Source: Shinella sp. CPCC 101442
Lineage (GTDB): Bacteria; Pseudomonadota; Alphaproteobacteria; Rhizobiales; Rhizobiaceae
DNA: 64,000 nucleotides
Reading direction: 5' to 3'
NCBI RefSeq assembly: GCF_024704725.1
Contig: NZ_JALIQS010000009.1
Span: forward strand, 62,001-126,000
The notes under the pieces: generated by a model
The model's input: the letters and a program-made list of their open reading frames with translations, nothing else
What the model was told of the DNA's origin: nothing
Databases searched by the model: none
Made by a program: the position numbers and the translations under genes
Part shown: one piece after another, positions 29,204 through 38,479 of the stretch
Layout of the letters: every line of letters starts with the position of its first letter
How positions within the stretch are numbered: the stretch's first letter is position 1

Positions 29204-29231
29204 ACTATAGGGCGCTTTTACGGCCTGTCAA
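29204..29231 (-). promoter_or_regulatory. sitABCD sigma-70-type promoter
   Basis: On the minus strand, TTGACA (complement of 29226-29231) and TATAGT (complement of 29204-29209) are 16 bases apart: one of the best matches to a housekeeping promoter in the window. Mur-type boxes flank it on both sides. Confidence 0.78.
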
Positions 29232-29236
29232 CGCAA

Positions 29237-29253
29237 TTGCAAATCATTCGCAA
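29237..29253 (+). promoter_or_regulatory. Mur/Fur-type box 2 upstream of the sitABCD -35
   Basis: TTGCAAATCATTCGCAA begins five bases upstream of the -35 element of the sit promoter and faces box 1 in inverted orientation. It could also influence the divergent gene at 29375, whose promoter I could not identify. Confidence 0.7.
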
Positions 29254-29374
29254 AAACGTCCCGAAATCGGACGCCGCCGTTTAAAACTTCCGAAACGCAC
29301 CGCGCGTAGAGTGCGGACAGTTCACGCGCTCTCGGCGTGTTCGTGTTCCTGCGTTTTAAGAGAAGTTGCCGCCC

Positions 29375-30088
29375 GTGAAGCTGCTGCCGACCTCGTTCCG
29401 CCTGTCCCGGAAGCTTCTGATCATCCTTGCCGGTGTCATGGTGCTCACCGGTGCTTCCGGCGCCGCCGCCATCATCGTCGGGCGCGAGGCGCTGCTCGGG
29501 CCCCCCGCCGAGCAGGTCTCCGGTGCCGCCTGCACGCTCGTGACGACCGTGCGCCTCGATCGCAACGGCCAGCAATGGCTGCGCAAATATGTGCGCTCGG
29601 ATGCGAAGGAAGCCGACATCCGCATCAAGACGGCGCTACGCGTTGCCGGTGCCGTGTCCAATCACGAGGAAGCCGATCTCTACCAGGTCATCCTGCTCGA
29701 TGCCGCGGGTCCGGCAAACCGGGCAGACATGCGCGGCCGCGCCATCGGCGCCGAAGTGCTCTTCGCGCGCGATCCCTCGGCCATTCCCGGCATGACGGCG
29801 CCCTTCGTCGCCCGCTACACGGATGGCAAGCCTGCCGAGAACGGTGAATTTTACGGCGAGCGCAAGGAACTCTCGCTGGACGAGATCAAGACCATCGTGA
29901 CCGCAATGGAAGACCGCGCCGATTGCGTCGATCCCAATGCCGTCGCCGAAGAGGGCGGAAAAAGCGGCGGCCATGGTGAAGCCAAGGCCGAAGCTGCCGA
30001 AGGCGGCCACGAGGCATCGGCCGGCGGGGAACATGCCGAAGCGGCTGAAGAAGGCACGCACGAAGTCGCAGCAGCAAGCGAGCACTAA
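29375..30088 (+). CDS. Membrane-anchored protein with His/Glu-rich tail, unknown function
   Basis: A 237-residue protein starting at GTG 29375 (GAGAAG nine bases upstream); a TTG three codons earlier is also possible. One membrane segment (KLLIILAGVMVLTGASGAAAIIVG, about residues 12-35) anchors a periplasmic part with Cys in GAACTLV and DCVDPN. The final 45 residues are low complexity, rich in Ala, Glu, Gly and His (GGHGEAKAEAAEGGHEASAG). Divergent from sitABCD and downstream of the Mur boxes, it might be linked to metal handling, but this is inference. I recall similar rhizobial hypothetical proteins but no named family. Confidence 0.65.
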   Translation: MKLLPTSFRLSRKLLIILAGVMVLTGASGAAAIIVGREALLGPPAEQVSGAACTLVTTVRLDRNGQQWLRKYVRSDAKEADIRIKTALRVAGAVSNHEEADLYQVILLDAAGPANRADMRGRAIGAEVLFARDPSAIPGMTAPFVARYTDGKPAENGEFYGERKELSLDEIKTIVTAMEDRADCVDPNAVAEEGGKSGGHGEAKAEAAEGGHEASAGGEHAEAAEEGTHEVAAASEH

Positions 30089-30157
30089 GACACTCACCTG
30101 GATCGCCGCACGCCTGCACGGCGTAGGCTCTTTCACAATCCAACGCGAAAAACAGAA

Positions 30158-30194
30158 CTGCCGCCACTTCGGCTCGAAACCGGAGTGGCGGCAG
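30158..30194 (-). terminator. lysS intrinsic terminator
   Basis: CTGCCGCCACTTCGG (30158-30172) pairs with CCGGAGTGGCGGCAG (30180-30194), 15 bp with one imperfect pair. On the minus strand it is followed by TTCTGTTTTT and lies 24 bases past the lysS stop. On the plus strand it may also end the gene at 29375. Confidence 0.82.
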
Positions 30195-30217
30195 CGAATG
30201 TCTGCGCTGTATAGACC

Positions 30218-31711
30218 TCAGTCAGCCTTCGCCCGGCGCGCCGGGAAGAGGATGACGTCGCGGATCGACGGGGCGTTGGTGAGCAGCATGATCAGGCGGT
30301 CGACGCCGATGCCGAGGCCGCCGGCGGGCGGCATGCCCTGGTCGATGGCGTCCAAAAACTCGTCGTCGAGCTGCTTGGACTTCTCGCCGCGGGCATGGGC
30401 CTGTTCGAGCTGCTCGACCATGCGGGCGCGCTGCTCTTCCGGATCGTTCAATTCGGAAAACGCGTTGCCGAGTTCCCAAGTGTTGCAATAGGTCTCGAAA
30501 CGCTCGACGAGGCGTGGTTCACCCGGCACTTCCTTGGCGAAGGGCGAGATGTCTTTCGGGAAATGGGTGACGTGGCTCGGCTGGATCAGCGTGCCCTCGA
30601 CCTTTTCCTCGAAGAGGAAGGCCAGGCATTCGCCCCAGGTCCAGTCCTTCTCCACTTCGAAGCCGGCAGCCTTGGCGGCGGCGCGGGCTTCCTCATCCGT
30701 CTTGAGGGCGAGGAAGTCGATGCCGGTTACTTCCTTGACGGCGTCGGGCATCGGCACGCGCTTGAACGGGCCCTTGAAGGAGATTTCCTTGTCGCCATAG
30801 GCGAATTCCGTCGAGCCGTGGATCTTGACCGCCAGCTCGGCGAACAGGCGTTCCACGAGGTCCATGATGTCCTCGTAGTCGGCATAGGCCCAGTAGCACT
30901 CCATCATGGTGAATTCTGGATTATGCCGGGTCGACACGCCCTCATTGCGGAAGTTGCGGTTGATCTCGAACACCTTGTCGGTGAGGCCGGAGACCAGCGT
31001 GCGCTTCAGATAGAGCTCCGGCGCGATGCGCAGGAACATGTCGAGCTTCAGCGTGTTGTGATGCGTCTTGAAGGGCTCGGCCGTCGCGCCGCCATAGACG
31101 GAGTGCAGCATCGGCGTCTCGACTTCCATGAAGCCGTCGTTTTCCATGAAGCGGCGGATGCCCGAGACGATCTTCGAGCGCTGCTGGAAACGCAGCTTCG
31201 ATTCCTCGTTGGTCATGATGTCGAGATGGCGCTTGCGGTAGCGGATTTCGACGTCCGCCACGCCATGCCACTTTTCCGGCATCGGCAGCAGGGTCTTCGT
31301 CAGCATGACGATCTCCTGCGCGTTGATCGTCAGCTCGCCACGCTTCGTGCGGCGCACGACGCCGGTGACGCCGATGATGTCGCCGAGGTCGATCATCGGC
31401 AGCAGCGCGCGCGCCTCTTCCGGCGTCGTGTCCTTGTGCGAAAAAATCTGGATTTTTCCCGAGGCGTCATGGATGTCCATGAACATGCCGGAATTGCGCG
31501 AGGAATAGACGCGGCCGGCCACCGTCACGACGTCGCCGCTCTCGGTGTCGAGTTCCAGCGTCTCGTATTTCTCAGCCAGCTCCGCATTGGTCATCGTGCG
31601 GTGGAAATGCGCCGGATAGACGTCGCCGATCGTCTGGCGCAGTTGGTCGAGCTTCTGGCGGCGAACTTCCGTCGGATCGGAGGAAAGGCCGGTTTCTGTC
31701 TTGTCGTTCAT
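30218..31711 (-). CDS. lysS: Lysyl-tRNA synthetase, class II
   Basis: A 497-residue enzyme that charges tRNA-Lys in the cytoplasm. The N-terminal OB-fold anticodon-binding domain (VVTVAGRVYSSRNSGMFMDIHD) is followed by class II motif 2 FRNEGVSTRHNPEFTMMECY and motif 3 GGLGIGVDRLIMLL near the C-terminus. It is 12 bases downstream of gltX, so the two aminoacyl-tRNA synthetases form one operon with the terminator at 30158-30194. Alphaproteobacteria often carry class I LysRS instead, so a class II enzyme is informative. Confidence 0.96.
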   Translation of the reverse strand: MNDKTETGLSSDPTEVRRQKLDQLRQTIGDVYPAHFHRTMTNAELAEKYETLELDTESGDVVTVAGRVYSSRNSGMFMDIHDASGKIQIFSHKDTTPEEARALLPMIDLGDIIGVTGVVRRTKRGELTINAQEIVMLTKTLLPMPEKWHGVADVEIRYRKRHLDIMTNEESKLRFQQRSKIVSGIRRFMENDGFMEVETPMLHSVYGGATAEPFKTHHNTLKLDMFLRIAPELYLKRTLVSGLTDKVFEINRNFRNEGVSTRHNPEFTMMECYWAYADYEDIMDLVERLFAELAVKIHGSTEFAYGDKEISFKGPFKRVPMPDAVKEVTGIDFLALKTDEEARAAAKAAGFEVEKDWTWGECLAFLFEEKVEGTLIQPSHVTHFPKDISPFAKEVPGEPRLVERFETYCNTWELGNAFSELNDPEEQRARMVEQLEQAHARGEKSKQLDDEFLDAIDQGMPPAGGLGIGVDRLIMLLTNAPSIRDVILFPARRAKAD

Positions 31712-31723
31712 TCTTTTCTGTCC

Positions 31724-33193
31724 TTACTTTCCACTGCCGACCATGGAGGCGACGACCTGCGCGGCGACCTTCAGGCGCTGGCGCACGACGGAGCGGCCGA
31801 GGATGGCCATCGAGTCGAAAAGCGGCAGCGAGCGCGACGAGCCGGAGACGGCGACGAAGAGCGGGGCCACGACGACCTTCAGCTTCTTGCCGAGCCGGTC
31901 GGCGCTGGCGCGCAGTTCCGCCTCGATGCTCTCGACGGTCCATTCCGGCATCTTCTCAAGGTCCGGCTGCACCTGGTTCAGCACTTCCAGAATTTCTTCC
32001 GGAGTGGATTTCACCTTGGCGAAGGCATCCGGCGTCAGGCCGAGGTCCGACTTCAGAAGGAAGCCGGCGAGATCGGGCAGTTCGCCGAGCTTGGAAATGC
32101 GCGACTGCGACAGCTTCAGACCGTCGCGGATGCGGTTGTTCTCCATCGCCCAGTTCAGCACGCGGGCGGCGAATTCCTCTTCCGTCAACTGCTCGCGCAG
32201 CCAGCGGCCGTTCAGCCAGTCGAGCTTCTGGATGTCGAAGATCGCGCCGGCCTTGGAGAGATTTTCCGGATCGAACTTTTCGGCGAGCTGATCCATGGTC
32301 AGGAGCTCTTCGCCCTCGGCGATCTGGATGAAGAACAGGCCGAGGAAGTTCATCAGCGCCTCGGGCAGGTAGCCGAGCGCGGAATAGTAGGAGATCGAGG
32401 TCGGGTTCTTGCGTTTCGACAGTTTCGACTTGTCGTGATTGCGCATCAGCGACAGGTGCATGAAGACCGGCGGCTCGAGGCCGAGATATTGATAGATGAG
32501 AATGTGCTTCGGCACCGAGGCGAGCCATTCCTCGCCGCGCGCCACATGCGTGATCTTCATCAGGTGGTCGTCGACCACGTTCGCCATGTGATAGGTCGGC
32601 ATGCCGTCGGCCTTGAGCAGGACCTGCATGTCGACGGCATCCCACGGAATCTCGACTGGGCCGTAGACACCGTCGACGAACTTGCAGGAACCCTCGGTCG
32701 GGATCTTCATGCGCACGACATGCGGTTCGCCGGCGTCGACGCGCTTGGTGACTTCTTCTGCGGACAGGTGCAGGCAGAGACCGTCGTATTTCGGCGGCTT
32801 GCCGGCGGCGCGCTGGCCCTCGCGCATCTGCTCCAGCCGCTCGGGCGTGCAGAAACACTTGAAGCCGTGGCCGTTGGCGACGATCTTGTCGACATAGGGA
32901 CGGTACATGTCCTTGCGGTCGGACTGGCGATAGGGGCCGTAGGGGCCGCCGATGTCAGGGCCTTCCGACCATTCCAGGCCGCACCATTTCAGCGCGTCAA
33001 GCACCTTCTGCTCGAACTCGGGCGTCGAGCGCGTGGCGTCCGTATCCTCGATGCGCAGGATGAAGGTGCCGTTGTGCTTCTTGGCGAAGAGATAGTTGAA
33101 CAGCGCGATATAGGCGGTGCCCACGTGGGGTTCGCCGGTCGGGGAGGGTGCGATGCGTACGCGAACGCCGGATGCGGTTCCGGAAGTGCTCAT
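31724..33193 (-). CDS. gltX: Glutamyl-tRNA synthetase
   Basis: A 489-residue class I synthetase. The HIGH-type motif is in IAPSPTGEPHVGTAY at residues 14-28 and the KMSKS-type motif is KLSKR near residue 255. The C-terminal anticodon-binding part is all helical. Many alphaproteobacteria have two GltX paralogues, one of which charges tRNA-Gln for later amidation; which one this is cannot be told here. It leads the gltX-lysS operon; 131 bases upstream separate it from the SLC13-type permease gene. Confidence 0.95.
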   Translation of the reverse strand: MSTSGTASGVRVRIAPSPTGEPHVGTAYIALFNYLFAKKHNGTFILRIEDTDATRSTPEFEQKVLDALKWCGLEWSEGPDIGGPYGPYRQSDRKDMYRPYVDKIVANGHGFKCFCTPERLEQMREGQRAAGKPPKYDGLCLHLSAEEVTKRVDAGEPHVVRMKIPTEGSCKFVDGVYGPVEIPWDAVDMQVLLKADGMPTYHMANVVDDHLMKITHVARGEEWLASVPKHILIYQYLGLEPPVFMHLSLMRNHDKSKLSKRKNPTSISYYSALGYLPEALMNFLGLFFIQIAEGEELLTMDQLAEKFDPENLSKAGAIFDIQKLDWLNGRWLREQLTEEEFAARVLNWAMENNRIRDGLKLSQSRISKLGELPDLAGFLLKSDLGLTPDAFAKVKSTPEEILEVLNQVQPDLEKMPEWTVESIEAELRASADRLGKKLKVVVAPLFVAVSGSSRSLPLFDSMAILGRSVVRQRLKVAAQVVASMVGSGK

Positions 33194-33324
33194 GATATGG
33201 CCCGTCTTGACTTATGGAAGGAAGAGCCCGGATTTGTGCCGTTTTACATGGGCGGAAAGGGGCTTTCCGTTGGGCTGGTTGAGACCATATTCAGCCCGGC
33301 GCGTCAAGAAAAACTCCGCCCGCG

Positions 33325-35097
33325 CTATTGCACGGGCCAGACGACGAGCAGTGCAGGGATGCTGACGAGCAAGATGAGCAAGGATAGCGGCAGGCCGACG
33401 CGCGGATAATCGGCGAACTTGTAGCCGCCCGGGCCCATGACCAGCGTGTTGCACTGGTGGCCGACGGGGCTGAGAAAGTCGCAGCCCGCACCGATCGCCA
33501 CCGCCATCAGGAACGCCTCCGGCTTGTAGTGCAGGGCACCCGCGAAACTTGCCGCGATCGGTGCCATGACGAGCACGGTCGCCGCATTGTTGAGGAAGGG
33601 CGTGACAGCCATGGCGGTGAGGAGGATCAGGGCGAGCGCGCCGAAGGGTGGCAGGTGTACGGCGACGGCGCCGAGCCAGCCGGCGATGAGTTCGCTGGCG
33701 CCCGTCGTGCGCAGGCTGTCGGAAACGGGAATGAGGGCTGCCAGCATGACGAGGATCGGTCCGTCGAGCGCGCCGTAGGCCTCGCGCAACGGCACGGCGC
33801 GAAACAGGACCATGGCGACGGCGGCGGCGAAGAAGCCGGTCGCGACCGGCACCAGGCCAAAGGCCGTCGCTGCCATGGCGGCAATCAGGATCAGGACGGG
33901 AATGATCGCCTTGCGCGGCGAGCCCAGCAGGATTTCGCGTTGCGCCAGCGGCAGCAGGCCGAGTTCCGGCAGCAGGGTCGGCAGGGTGCGATTGTTGCCC
34001 TGGATCACGATCACGTCGCCGGGACGCAGGCGCACGGCGGACAGCTTTTCACGCAGGCGCTGGCCCTGGCGGCTGACGGCAAGCAGGTTGATGCCATAGG
34101 AATGGAAGAGCGCGATGCTGCGGGCCGAAATATCGATGAGGCGCGATTCGTTGCCGACGACGACCTCGATGGCACTGATCTCATCCGCTTCGCCGCGCCC
34201 TGCGCGGATCGGTTTGCCCGACAATGTCAGGCCCGCGGCGGAAACCACCTTGTCGAGCGCGCTTGCCGTGCCCTCCATCAGGATTGTGTCGCCTGTGGCA
34301 AGGCGCACGTCGGGCAGCGGCGCAAGATGCACGTGGCCGCGAATGATGGCGGTCGCGATCACGTCGCCGTCGCCGTTTCGCAGCACGTCGTTCAACGACT
34401 TGCCGACAGAGGGCGACCCCTCCGCCAGCGTCGCATCCGAGGAATAGGCGGACGCCTCCAGCGATTCCTCGATGCTTGCATTGCCGTTCTCCCGCTCGGG
34501 CACGATGCGGTTGAAGAACAGCATGAAAAGGATGCCGCAGACCGTCAGCACCGCGCCGACGGGCGTGAAATCGAACATGCTGAAGCTCTCGCCCGTGATC
34601 TCCTCGCGCAGCCGCGAGACGACGATGTTCGGCGAGGTGCCGATCTGGGTCATCAGTCCGCCCAGCAGGGCGGCAAAGGCCATGGGCATCAGGAATTTCG
34701 AGGCCGGCGTGTTGGATTTCTTGGCGAACTGGAAGGCGAGCGGCATCATGATGGCAAGCGCGCCGATATTCTTGATGAAGGCCGAAAGCACGGCGACGGA
34801 GACGAGCAGCAGCGCGAGCTGGCTCTGTTTCGAAGTGAGGTTCGGGAAGAAGCGTTTGACCGCCACATTGACGATGCCGGAGCGCGCAACGGCGGCGCTC
34901 ACCATCAGGGCGCTGGCGACAATGATGACGATGTCGTCGGAAAAACCGGAAAAGGCCTTGTCGAAGGGCACGATGCCCAGCGCCAGCGCCAGCAGCAGCG
35001 AGCAGCAGGCAACGAGATCGTAGCGGAACCTCCCCCACATGAATGCCGCCATCATCAGGGCGATGACGACGAAGGCGAAGGTCTGCTCAAGGGTCAT
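33325..35097 (-). CDS. SLC13/DASS-type permease with central TrkA-C (RCK) domains
   Basis: A 590-residue membrane protein. Two hydrophobic halves (about residues 1-210 and 400-590) flank a hydrophilic centre with two RCK_C/TrkA-C copies (GDVIATAIIRGHVHLAPLPDVRLATGDTILMEG and SIALFHSYGINLLAVSRQGQRLREKLSAVRLRPGDVIVIQG). Substrate motifs are IGTSPNIVV in the first half and PFLNNAATVLVMAP in the second. The family transports sulfate, dicarboxylates or other anions with sodium. The ATG at 35097 is the natural start; the longer frame adds sequence with no membrane character. Confidence 0.82.
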   Translation of the reverse strand: MTLEQTFAFVVIALMMAAFMWGRFRYDLVACCSLLLALALGIVPFDKAFSGFSDDIVIIVASALMVSAAVARSGIVNVAVKRFFPNLTSKQSQLALLLVSVAVLSAFIKNIGALAIMMPLAFQFAKKSNTPASKFLMPMAFAALLGGLMTQIGTSPNIVVSRLREEITGESFSMFDFTPVGAVLTVCGILFMLFFNRIVPERENGNASIEESLEASAYSSDATLAEGSPSVGKSLNDVLRNGDGDVIATAIIRGHVHLAPLPDVRLATGDTILMEGTASALDKVVSAAGLTLSGKPIRAGRGEADEISAIEVVVGNESRLIDISARSIALFHSYGINLLAVSRQGQRLREKLSAVRLRPGDVIVIQGNNRTLPTLLPELGLLPLAQREILLGSPRKAIIPVLILIAAMAATAFGLVPVATGFFAAAVAMVLFRAVPLREAYGALDGPILVMLAALIPVSDSLRTTGASELIAGWLGAVAVHLPPFGALALILLTAMAVTPFLNNAATVLVMAPIAASFAGALHYKPEAFLMAVAIGAGCDFLSPVGHQCNTLVMGPGGYKFADYPRVGLPLSLLILLVSIPALLVVWPVQ

Positions 35098-35495
35098 GAA
35101 GTAGGTCCGTGCGGCGGGACGATGTCTGGATGGAATTCCGTCGATGCCGGCCGGGTTCCGCTGCCGAACGACGGAAACACGGCGGTCTCTCCTGGAACAA
35201 TCCCTCCGTGACAAGGTTTTCCAAGGGAAGACGGGTCGTGTCAACCGGACATGACGGAGATGGAGAACGCAGGGATTTTTCCGGTTTCTCCCGGCGGCCA
35301 ACGAAATGGCAGGCGAGCTCCCCACCCGCCCGGCCCGTCTTCGTCCCCTTGATCTTGCTGGGCTTTTGGTCGCGACTTACGGTCGAGCCAAGTAAAAACG
35401 GAGTGTCAAATCAGATTTCCCGCAACATGTTGTCTTGTAAAGATTATGTGTGGTAGCTTTGAATGAATGTTCAGCTAGCGATCGGGGGATTCGGC
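35098..35495. other. Non-coding region between permease and porin genes
   Basis: 398 bases without a credible gene. The part from about 35395 to 35470 is clearly richer in A and T than its surroundings and probably carries the porin promoter, but I cannot choose one -35/-10 pair. No repeat or hairpin stands out. Confidence 0.5.
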
Positions 35496-36653
35496 ATGGC
35501 GGAAAGGACAGGAAACACACGAAAATTTTTTGACGCGAGGAAGGGGATTTCTCTCTTTTCCGGGACGGCGGCGGCGTTGGTGATGGTCGGTTGCGCCCAG
35601 GCGGCCGACGCGATTGTCGCGGCCGAGCCCGAGCCGATGGACTATGTCCGCGTCTGCGATGCCTATGGCACCGGTTTCTTCTACATTCCCGGCACGGAAA
35701 CGTGCCTGAAGATCGGCGGCTATGTCCGTTTCGATATCGGCGTGGGCAACATGCCCGATTACGGGCTTGGCGCCGATGCGCCCGATGATTTCGACACCGA
35801 TGGTGACGGCATTGCCGATACCGGGGACGGCAAAGGGGATGCATCCTACCAGCAGGCGCGTTTTGCGCTCGACGTCGATGCCCGGTCGGACACTGAATAC
35901 GGAACCTTGCGCGCCTACACGCGCCTGCATTTCAACTACGACCAGGACGCGACCGACAGCTATCACTATATCGAGGTCGAATATGCCTATATCGAGCTCG
36001 GCGGCTTCCGCGTCGGCATGAACGACTCGCTGTTTTCCACCTTCCCAAGCTATGCCGGCTACGTGATCAGCGACGATCTCGGTGTTCCCTATGGGCCCTT
36101 CGAAACAAGCCAGATCGTCTACACCCATACCGGCGACAACGGCTTCTCCGCCACCGGCGGTCTCGAACTGCCGGGGGATGGCTCCAACAATTCCGACTAT
36201 GTCCCGAACATCGTCGCCGGGGCCTCTCTCACCAAGGACTGGGGAGCGATCACCTTCATCGCGGCTTACGACGCGGTGGCGCAGGAGGGCGCGGCAAAGC
36301 TGCGGCTGGACCTGACATTGAGCGACAAGGTTTCCGTCTTCGCGATGGCCGGCTACAGCACCAACGATCCGGCCGGCACGGGTGTCGGCAATACCGACAG
36401 CAACAATTATTATGCCCAGTGGAACGGTGATTGGGCGGTCTGGGGCGGGGCCAATTTCCAGGTCACGGACAAGCTCGCTTTCTATACGCAGGCCGCCTAT
36501 GACGAGGACGAGAATTTCGCCTTCGTCGCCGATCTTCCCTATACGGTCGTCGACGGTTTCACCGTCACACCCGAGCTTGCCTATCGCGACAATTTCGACA
36601 TCCCGGACGCGGATGCATGGGGCGGTTACCTGCGCTTCGAGCGCACGTTCTGA
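35496..36653 (+). CDS. Outer-membrane porin, Omp2b/RopA-like family
   Basis: A 385-residue beta-barrel porin of the alphaproteobacterial family PF02530. A signal peptide ends near GCAQA-ADA; the conserved N-terminal YVRVCDAYGTGFFYIPGTETCLKIGGYVRFDIG follows, with the two cysteines usual in the family, and the protein ends in a Phe (LRFERTF), as outer-membrane barrels do. The ATG at 35496 has GGGGGA eight bases upstream; an ATG eleven codons earlier (35463) is possible. A DTDGDGIADTGDGKGD loop resembles a calcium-binding acidic loop. Terminator at 36671. Confidence 0.9.
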   Translation: MAERTGNTRKFFDARKGISLFSGTAAALVMVGCAQAADAIVAAEPEPMDYVRVCDAYGTGFFYIPGTETCLKIGGYVRFDIGVGNMPDYGLGADAPDDFDTDGDGIADTGDGKGDASYQQARFALDVDARSDTEYGTLRAYTRLHFNYDQDATDSYHYIEVEYAYIELGGFRVGMNDSLFSTFPSYAGYVISDDLGVPYGPFETSQIVYTHTGDNGFSATGGLELPGDGSNNSDYVPNIVAGASLTKDWGAITFIAAYDAVAQEGAAKLRLDLTLSDKVSVFAMAGYSTNDPAGTGVGNTDSNNYYAQWNGDWAVWGGANFQVTDKLAFYTQAAYDEDENFAFVADLPYTVVDGFTVTPELAYRDNFDIPDADAWGGYLRFERTF

Positions 36654-36670
36654 TACGATGCACTAGAAGA

Positions 36671-36697
36671 AAAGGGCCGGCGTTCCGCCGGCCCTTT
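36671..36697. terminator. Bidirectional intrinsic terminator between porin and terC
   Basis: AAAGGGCCGGCG (36671-36682) and CGCCGGCCCTTT (36686-36697) form a perfect 12-bp stem with a 3-base loop. With the A and T ends it can terminate both the porin and the convergent TerC gene. Confidence 0.85.
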
Positions 36698-36705
36698 CGT
36701 TTGTG

Positions 36706-37455
36706 TCAGTGTCTGCTCGACTTGTTCTTCTGCCGCGCATTGCGCGAGATCATGTTGAGCAACTCCACGACGGCCGAGAAGGCCATGGCGGCGTAGACGT
36801 AGCCCTTCGGAACATGGAAGCCCATGCCTTCGGCGATCAGGGTCGTGCCGATCATCATGAGGAAGGCGAGTGCCAGCATGACGATCGTCGGGTTCCGCTC
36901 GATGAAATTGGCAAGCGGCGTGGCGGCGACCAGCATGACCGTGACGGCGACGACGACGGCAATCACCATGATCGGCAGGTGCGGCGTCATGCCGACGGCG
37001 GTGATGATGCTGTCGACCGAGAAAACGAGGTCGAGCAGCAGGATCTGGCCGATGGCGGCGGCAAAGCTCGTCGTCACCGGGCCGCCGACCATGTCTTCCT
37101 TGTGATCGATCGGGTCCACATTGTGGTGGATTTCCTTGGTCGCCTTCCAGACGAGGAAGAGACCGCCGGCGATCAGGATCATGTCCTTCCACGAATAGCC
37201 GTGGCCGAAAAGTTCGAAGATCGGGGTCGTGAGCTGGACGATCCACGCAATGGTGCCGAGAAGCGCAAGGCGCATCACGAGCGCAAGGCCGATGCCGATG
37301 CGACGGGCCCGTTCACGATGTTCGGGTGGCAGCTTGTTCGTCAGGATCGAAATGAAGATAAGGTTGTCGATACCGAGAACGACTTCCATCACGATAAGCG
37401 TGACAAGTGCAATCCAGGCGGCCGGGTCTTGCATGAGCGCAAGAATGCTGTCCAT
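36706..37455 (-). CDS. TerC family integral membrane protein
   Basis: A 249-residue membrane protein with about seven helices. The conserved acidic motifs are in [19 protein letters not shown] near the N-terminus and [18 protein letters not shown] in the middle, both with Asp in a membrane helix. Members include tellurite-resistance TerC and manganese exporters such as Alx/MeeF. The neighbouring DNA shows no recognisable yybP-ykoY riboswitch, which often controls this family. Alone in its orientation; the upstream 98 bases before the AraC gene are probably its promoter. Confidence 0.88.
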   Translation of the reverse strand: MDSILALMQDPAAWIALVTLIVMEVVLGIDNLIFISILTNKLPPEHRERARRIGIGLALVMRLALLGTIAWIVQLTTPIFELFGHGYSWKDMILIAGGLFLVWKATKEIHHNVDPIDHKEDMVGGPVTTSFAAAIGQILLLDLVFSVDSIITAVGMTPHLPIMVIAVVVAVTVMLVAATPLANFIERNPTIVMLALAFLMMIGTTLIAEGMGFHVPKGYVYAAMAFSAVVELLNMISRNARQKNKSSRH

Positions 37456-37553
37456 CCGGTCTTCCTCTCCTAAAATACGGTTTGAGAATGGACTTCCGTA
37501 TGTATGCAGAATTCAACCGCTGGCAAGCCGGCCGACCGCCGTTCCCGCCAATA

Positions 37554-38405
37554 TCACGATTTCGTCATCTGATCGGCGAGCGGTAACCAGATTTCGACGC
37601 GGCCGAGCCCGGTTTCCGGGTCGAAATCCTCGCCGTAGAATTCGAGCACGTCGGGAAACGCGCCGACCGTGCGGCCTGAAGCCGGCAGCCAGGTGCGGAA
37701 GGCGGCATCGACCGTTGCCGGAATGCCGTTGACGTGGCCGTGATGCTGGAACATGGCCCAGGTCTGCGCCGGCACCTGGACGGTTTCCAGTTCGGCGGGC
37801 AAGTCAGCGCCTTTCGTTACCCGCGCCCCGGCGACATAGCGGAAGCCGGGTTTGCCCGGCTGCATGGTGCAGAGCCCGTAGGCGGTCCTGTCCGTCTGTC
37901 CCGGGATATGGCCGAAATAGGCGTTGAACTTCTGCCACAATGCGGGAATGCCGGCGGCCTTGCCGGGTTCGAACTCGGCGCCGAGGCCGGCGATGGTGAA
38001 GGCGTCGAGCGTTTCGAGCCGGGGTGAGGGCAGGCTGCTTTTCTCAAGGGTGGACATGCGGATGGGCTCCTGAAGCGTGAGGCCGGCAAGGTCGCGCCGG
38101 GTGCGGAGTGTTTCGGGTGTCACGCCGAACTCCGCACGAAAGGCGCGGGTGAATGCCTCATGGGAGCCGTAGCCGGCATCCAGCGCGACGGTCAGGATGT
38201 TTTCGGCTCCGCCGGCAAGCTGGCGGGCGGCCTCCGAAAGACGGCGCGCGCGCAGATAGCGGTTGAGATTCTGCCCGGTCATCTCGCTGAAGCGCCGCGA
38301 CAGGTGGTGTCGTGACATGCCGGCCATGGCGGCGATTTCGGAGAGCGCGACGGCCCGGCCGAAATGGCTTTCGATGAACCAGATGGCTTTCGCTACGGGA
38401 TGCAC
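37554..38405 (-). CDS. AraC-family regulator with GyrI-like effector domain
   Basis: A 283-residue protein with the DNA-binding domain at the N-terminus: two HTH units within residues 1-105 (SEIAAMAGMSRHHLSRRFSEMTG and ENILTVALDAGYGSHEAFTRAFR). A C-terminal GyrI/effector-binding domain (about 120-283) has GLGAEFEPG and YGEDFDPETGLGRVEIWLPL. This is the layout of Rob/SoxS-related regulators that bind small drugs or metabolites. It starts with GTG at 38405. No obvious target gene lies beside it, other than the efflux cluster a little upstream. Confidence 0.88.
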   Translation of the reverse strand: MHPVAKAIWFIESHFGRAVALSEIAAMAGMSRHHLSRRFSEMTGQNLNRYLRARRLSEAARQLAGGAENILTVALDAGYGSHEAFTRAFRAEFGVTPETLRTRRDLAGLTLQEPIRMSTLEKSSLPSPRLETLDAFTIAGLGAEFEPGKAAGIPALWQKFNAYFGHIPGQTDRTAYGLCTMQPGKPGFRYVAGARVTKGADLPAELETVQVPAQTWAMFQHHGHVNGIPATVDAAFRTWLPASGRTVGAFPDVLEFYGEDFDPETGLGRVEIWLPLADQMTKS

Positions 38406-38479
38406 GGCGTTGGTCGCTCCTCATGGACAGCCATCTTATGGCGTCCTTCAAGGCCCGTCACTTGATCGCGGTTGCGCGT

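Noticed and set aside
30395-33409. A very long open frame (about 1,000 codons) on the plus strand opposite gltX and lysS.
   Set aside because: It lies entirely on the complement of two clear aminoacyl-tRNA synthetases; such frames are common in high-GC DNA and its translation has no recognisable domain.
33457-35211. Open frame of about 580 codons on the plus strand opposite the SLC13-type permease.
   Set aside because: Extremely Gln/Asp/His-rich with no domain; the opposite strand has clear membrane and RCK domains.
36706-37455. A yybP-ykoY manganese riboswitch before terC.
   Set aside because: The short upstream region shows no matching helices or loop sequence.
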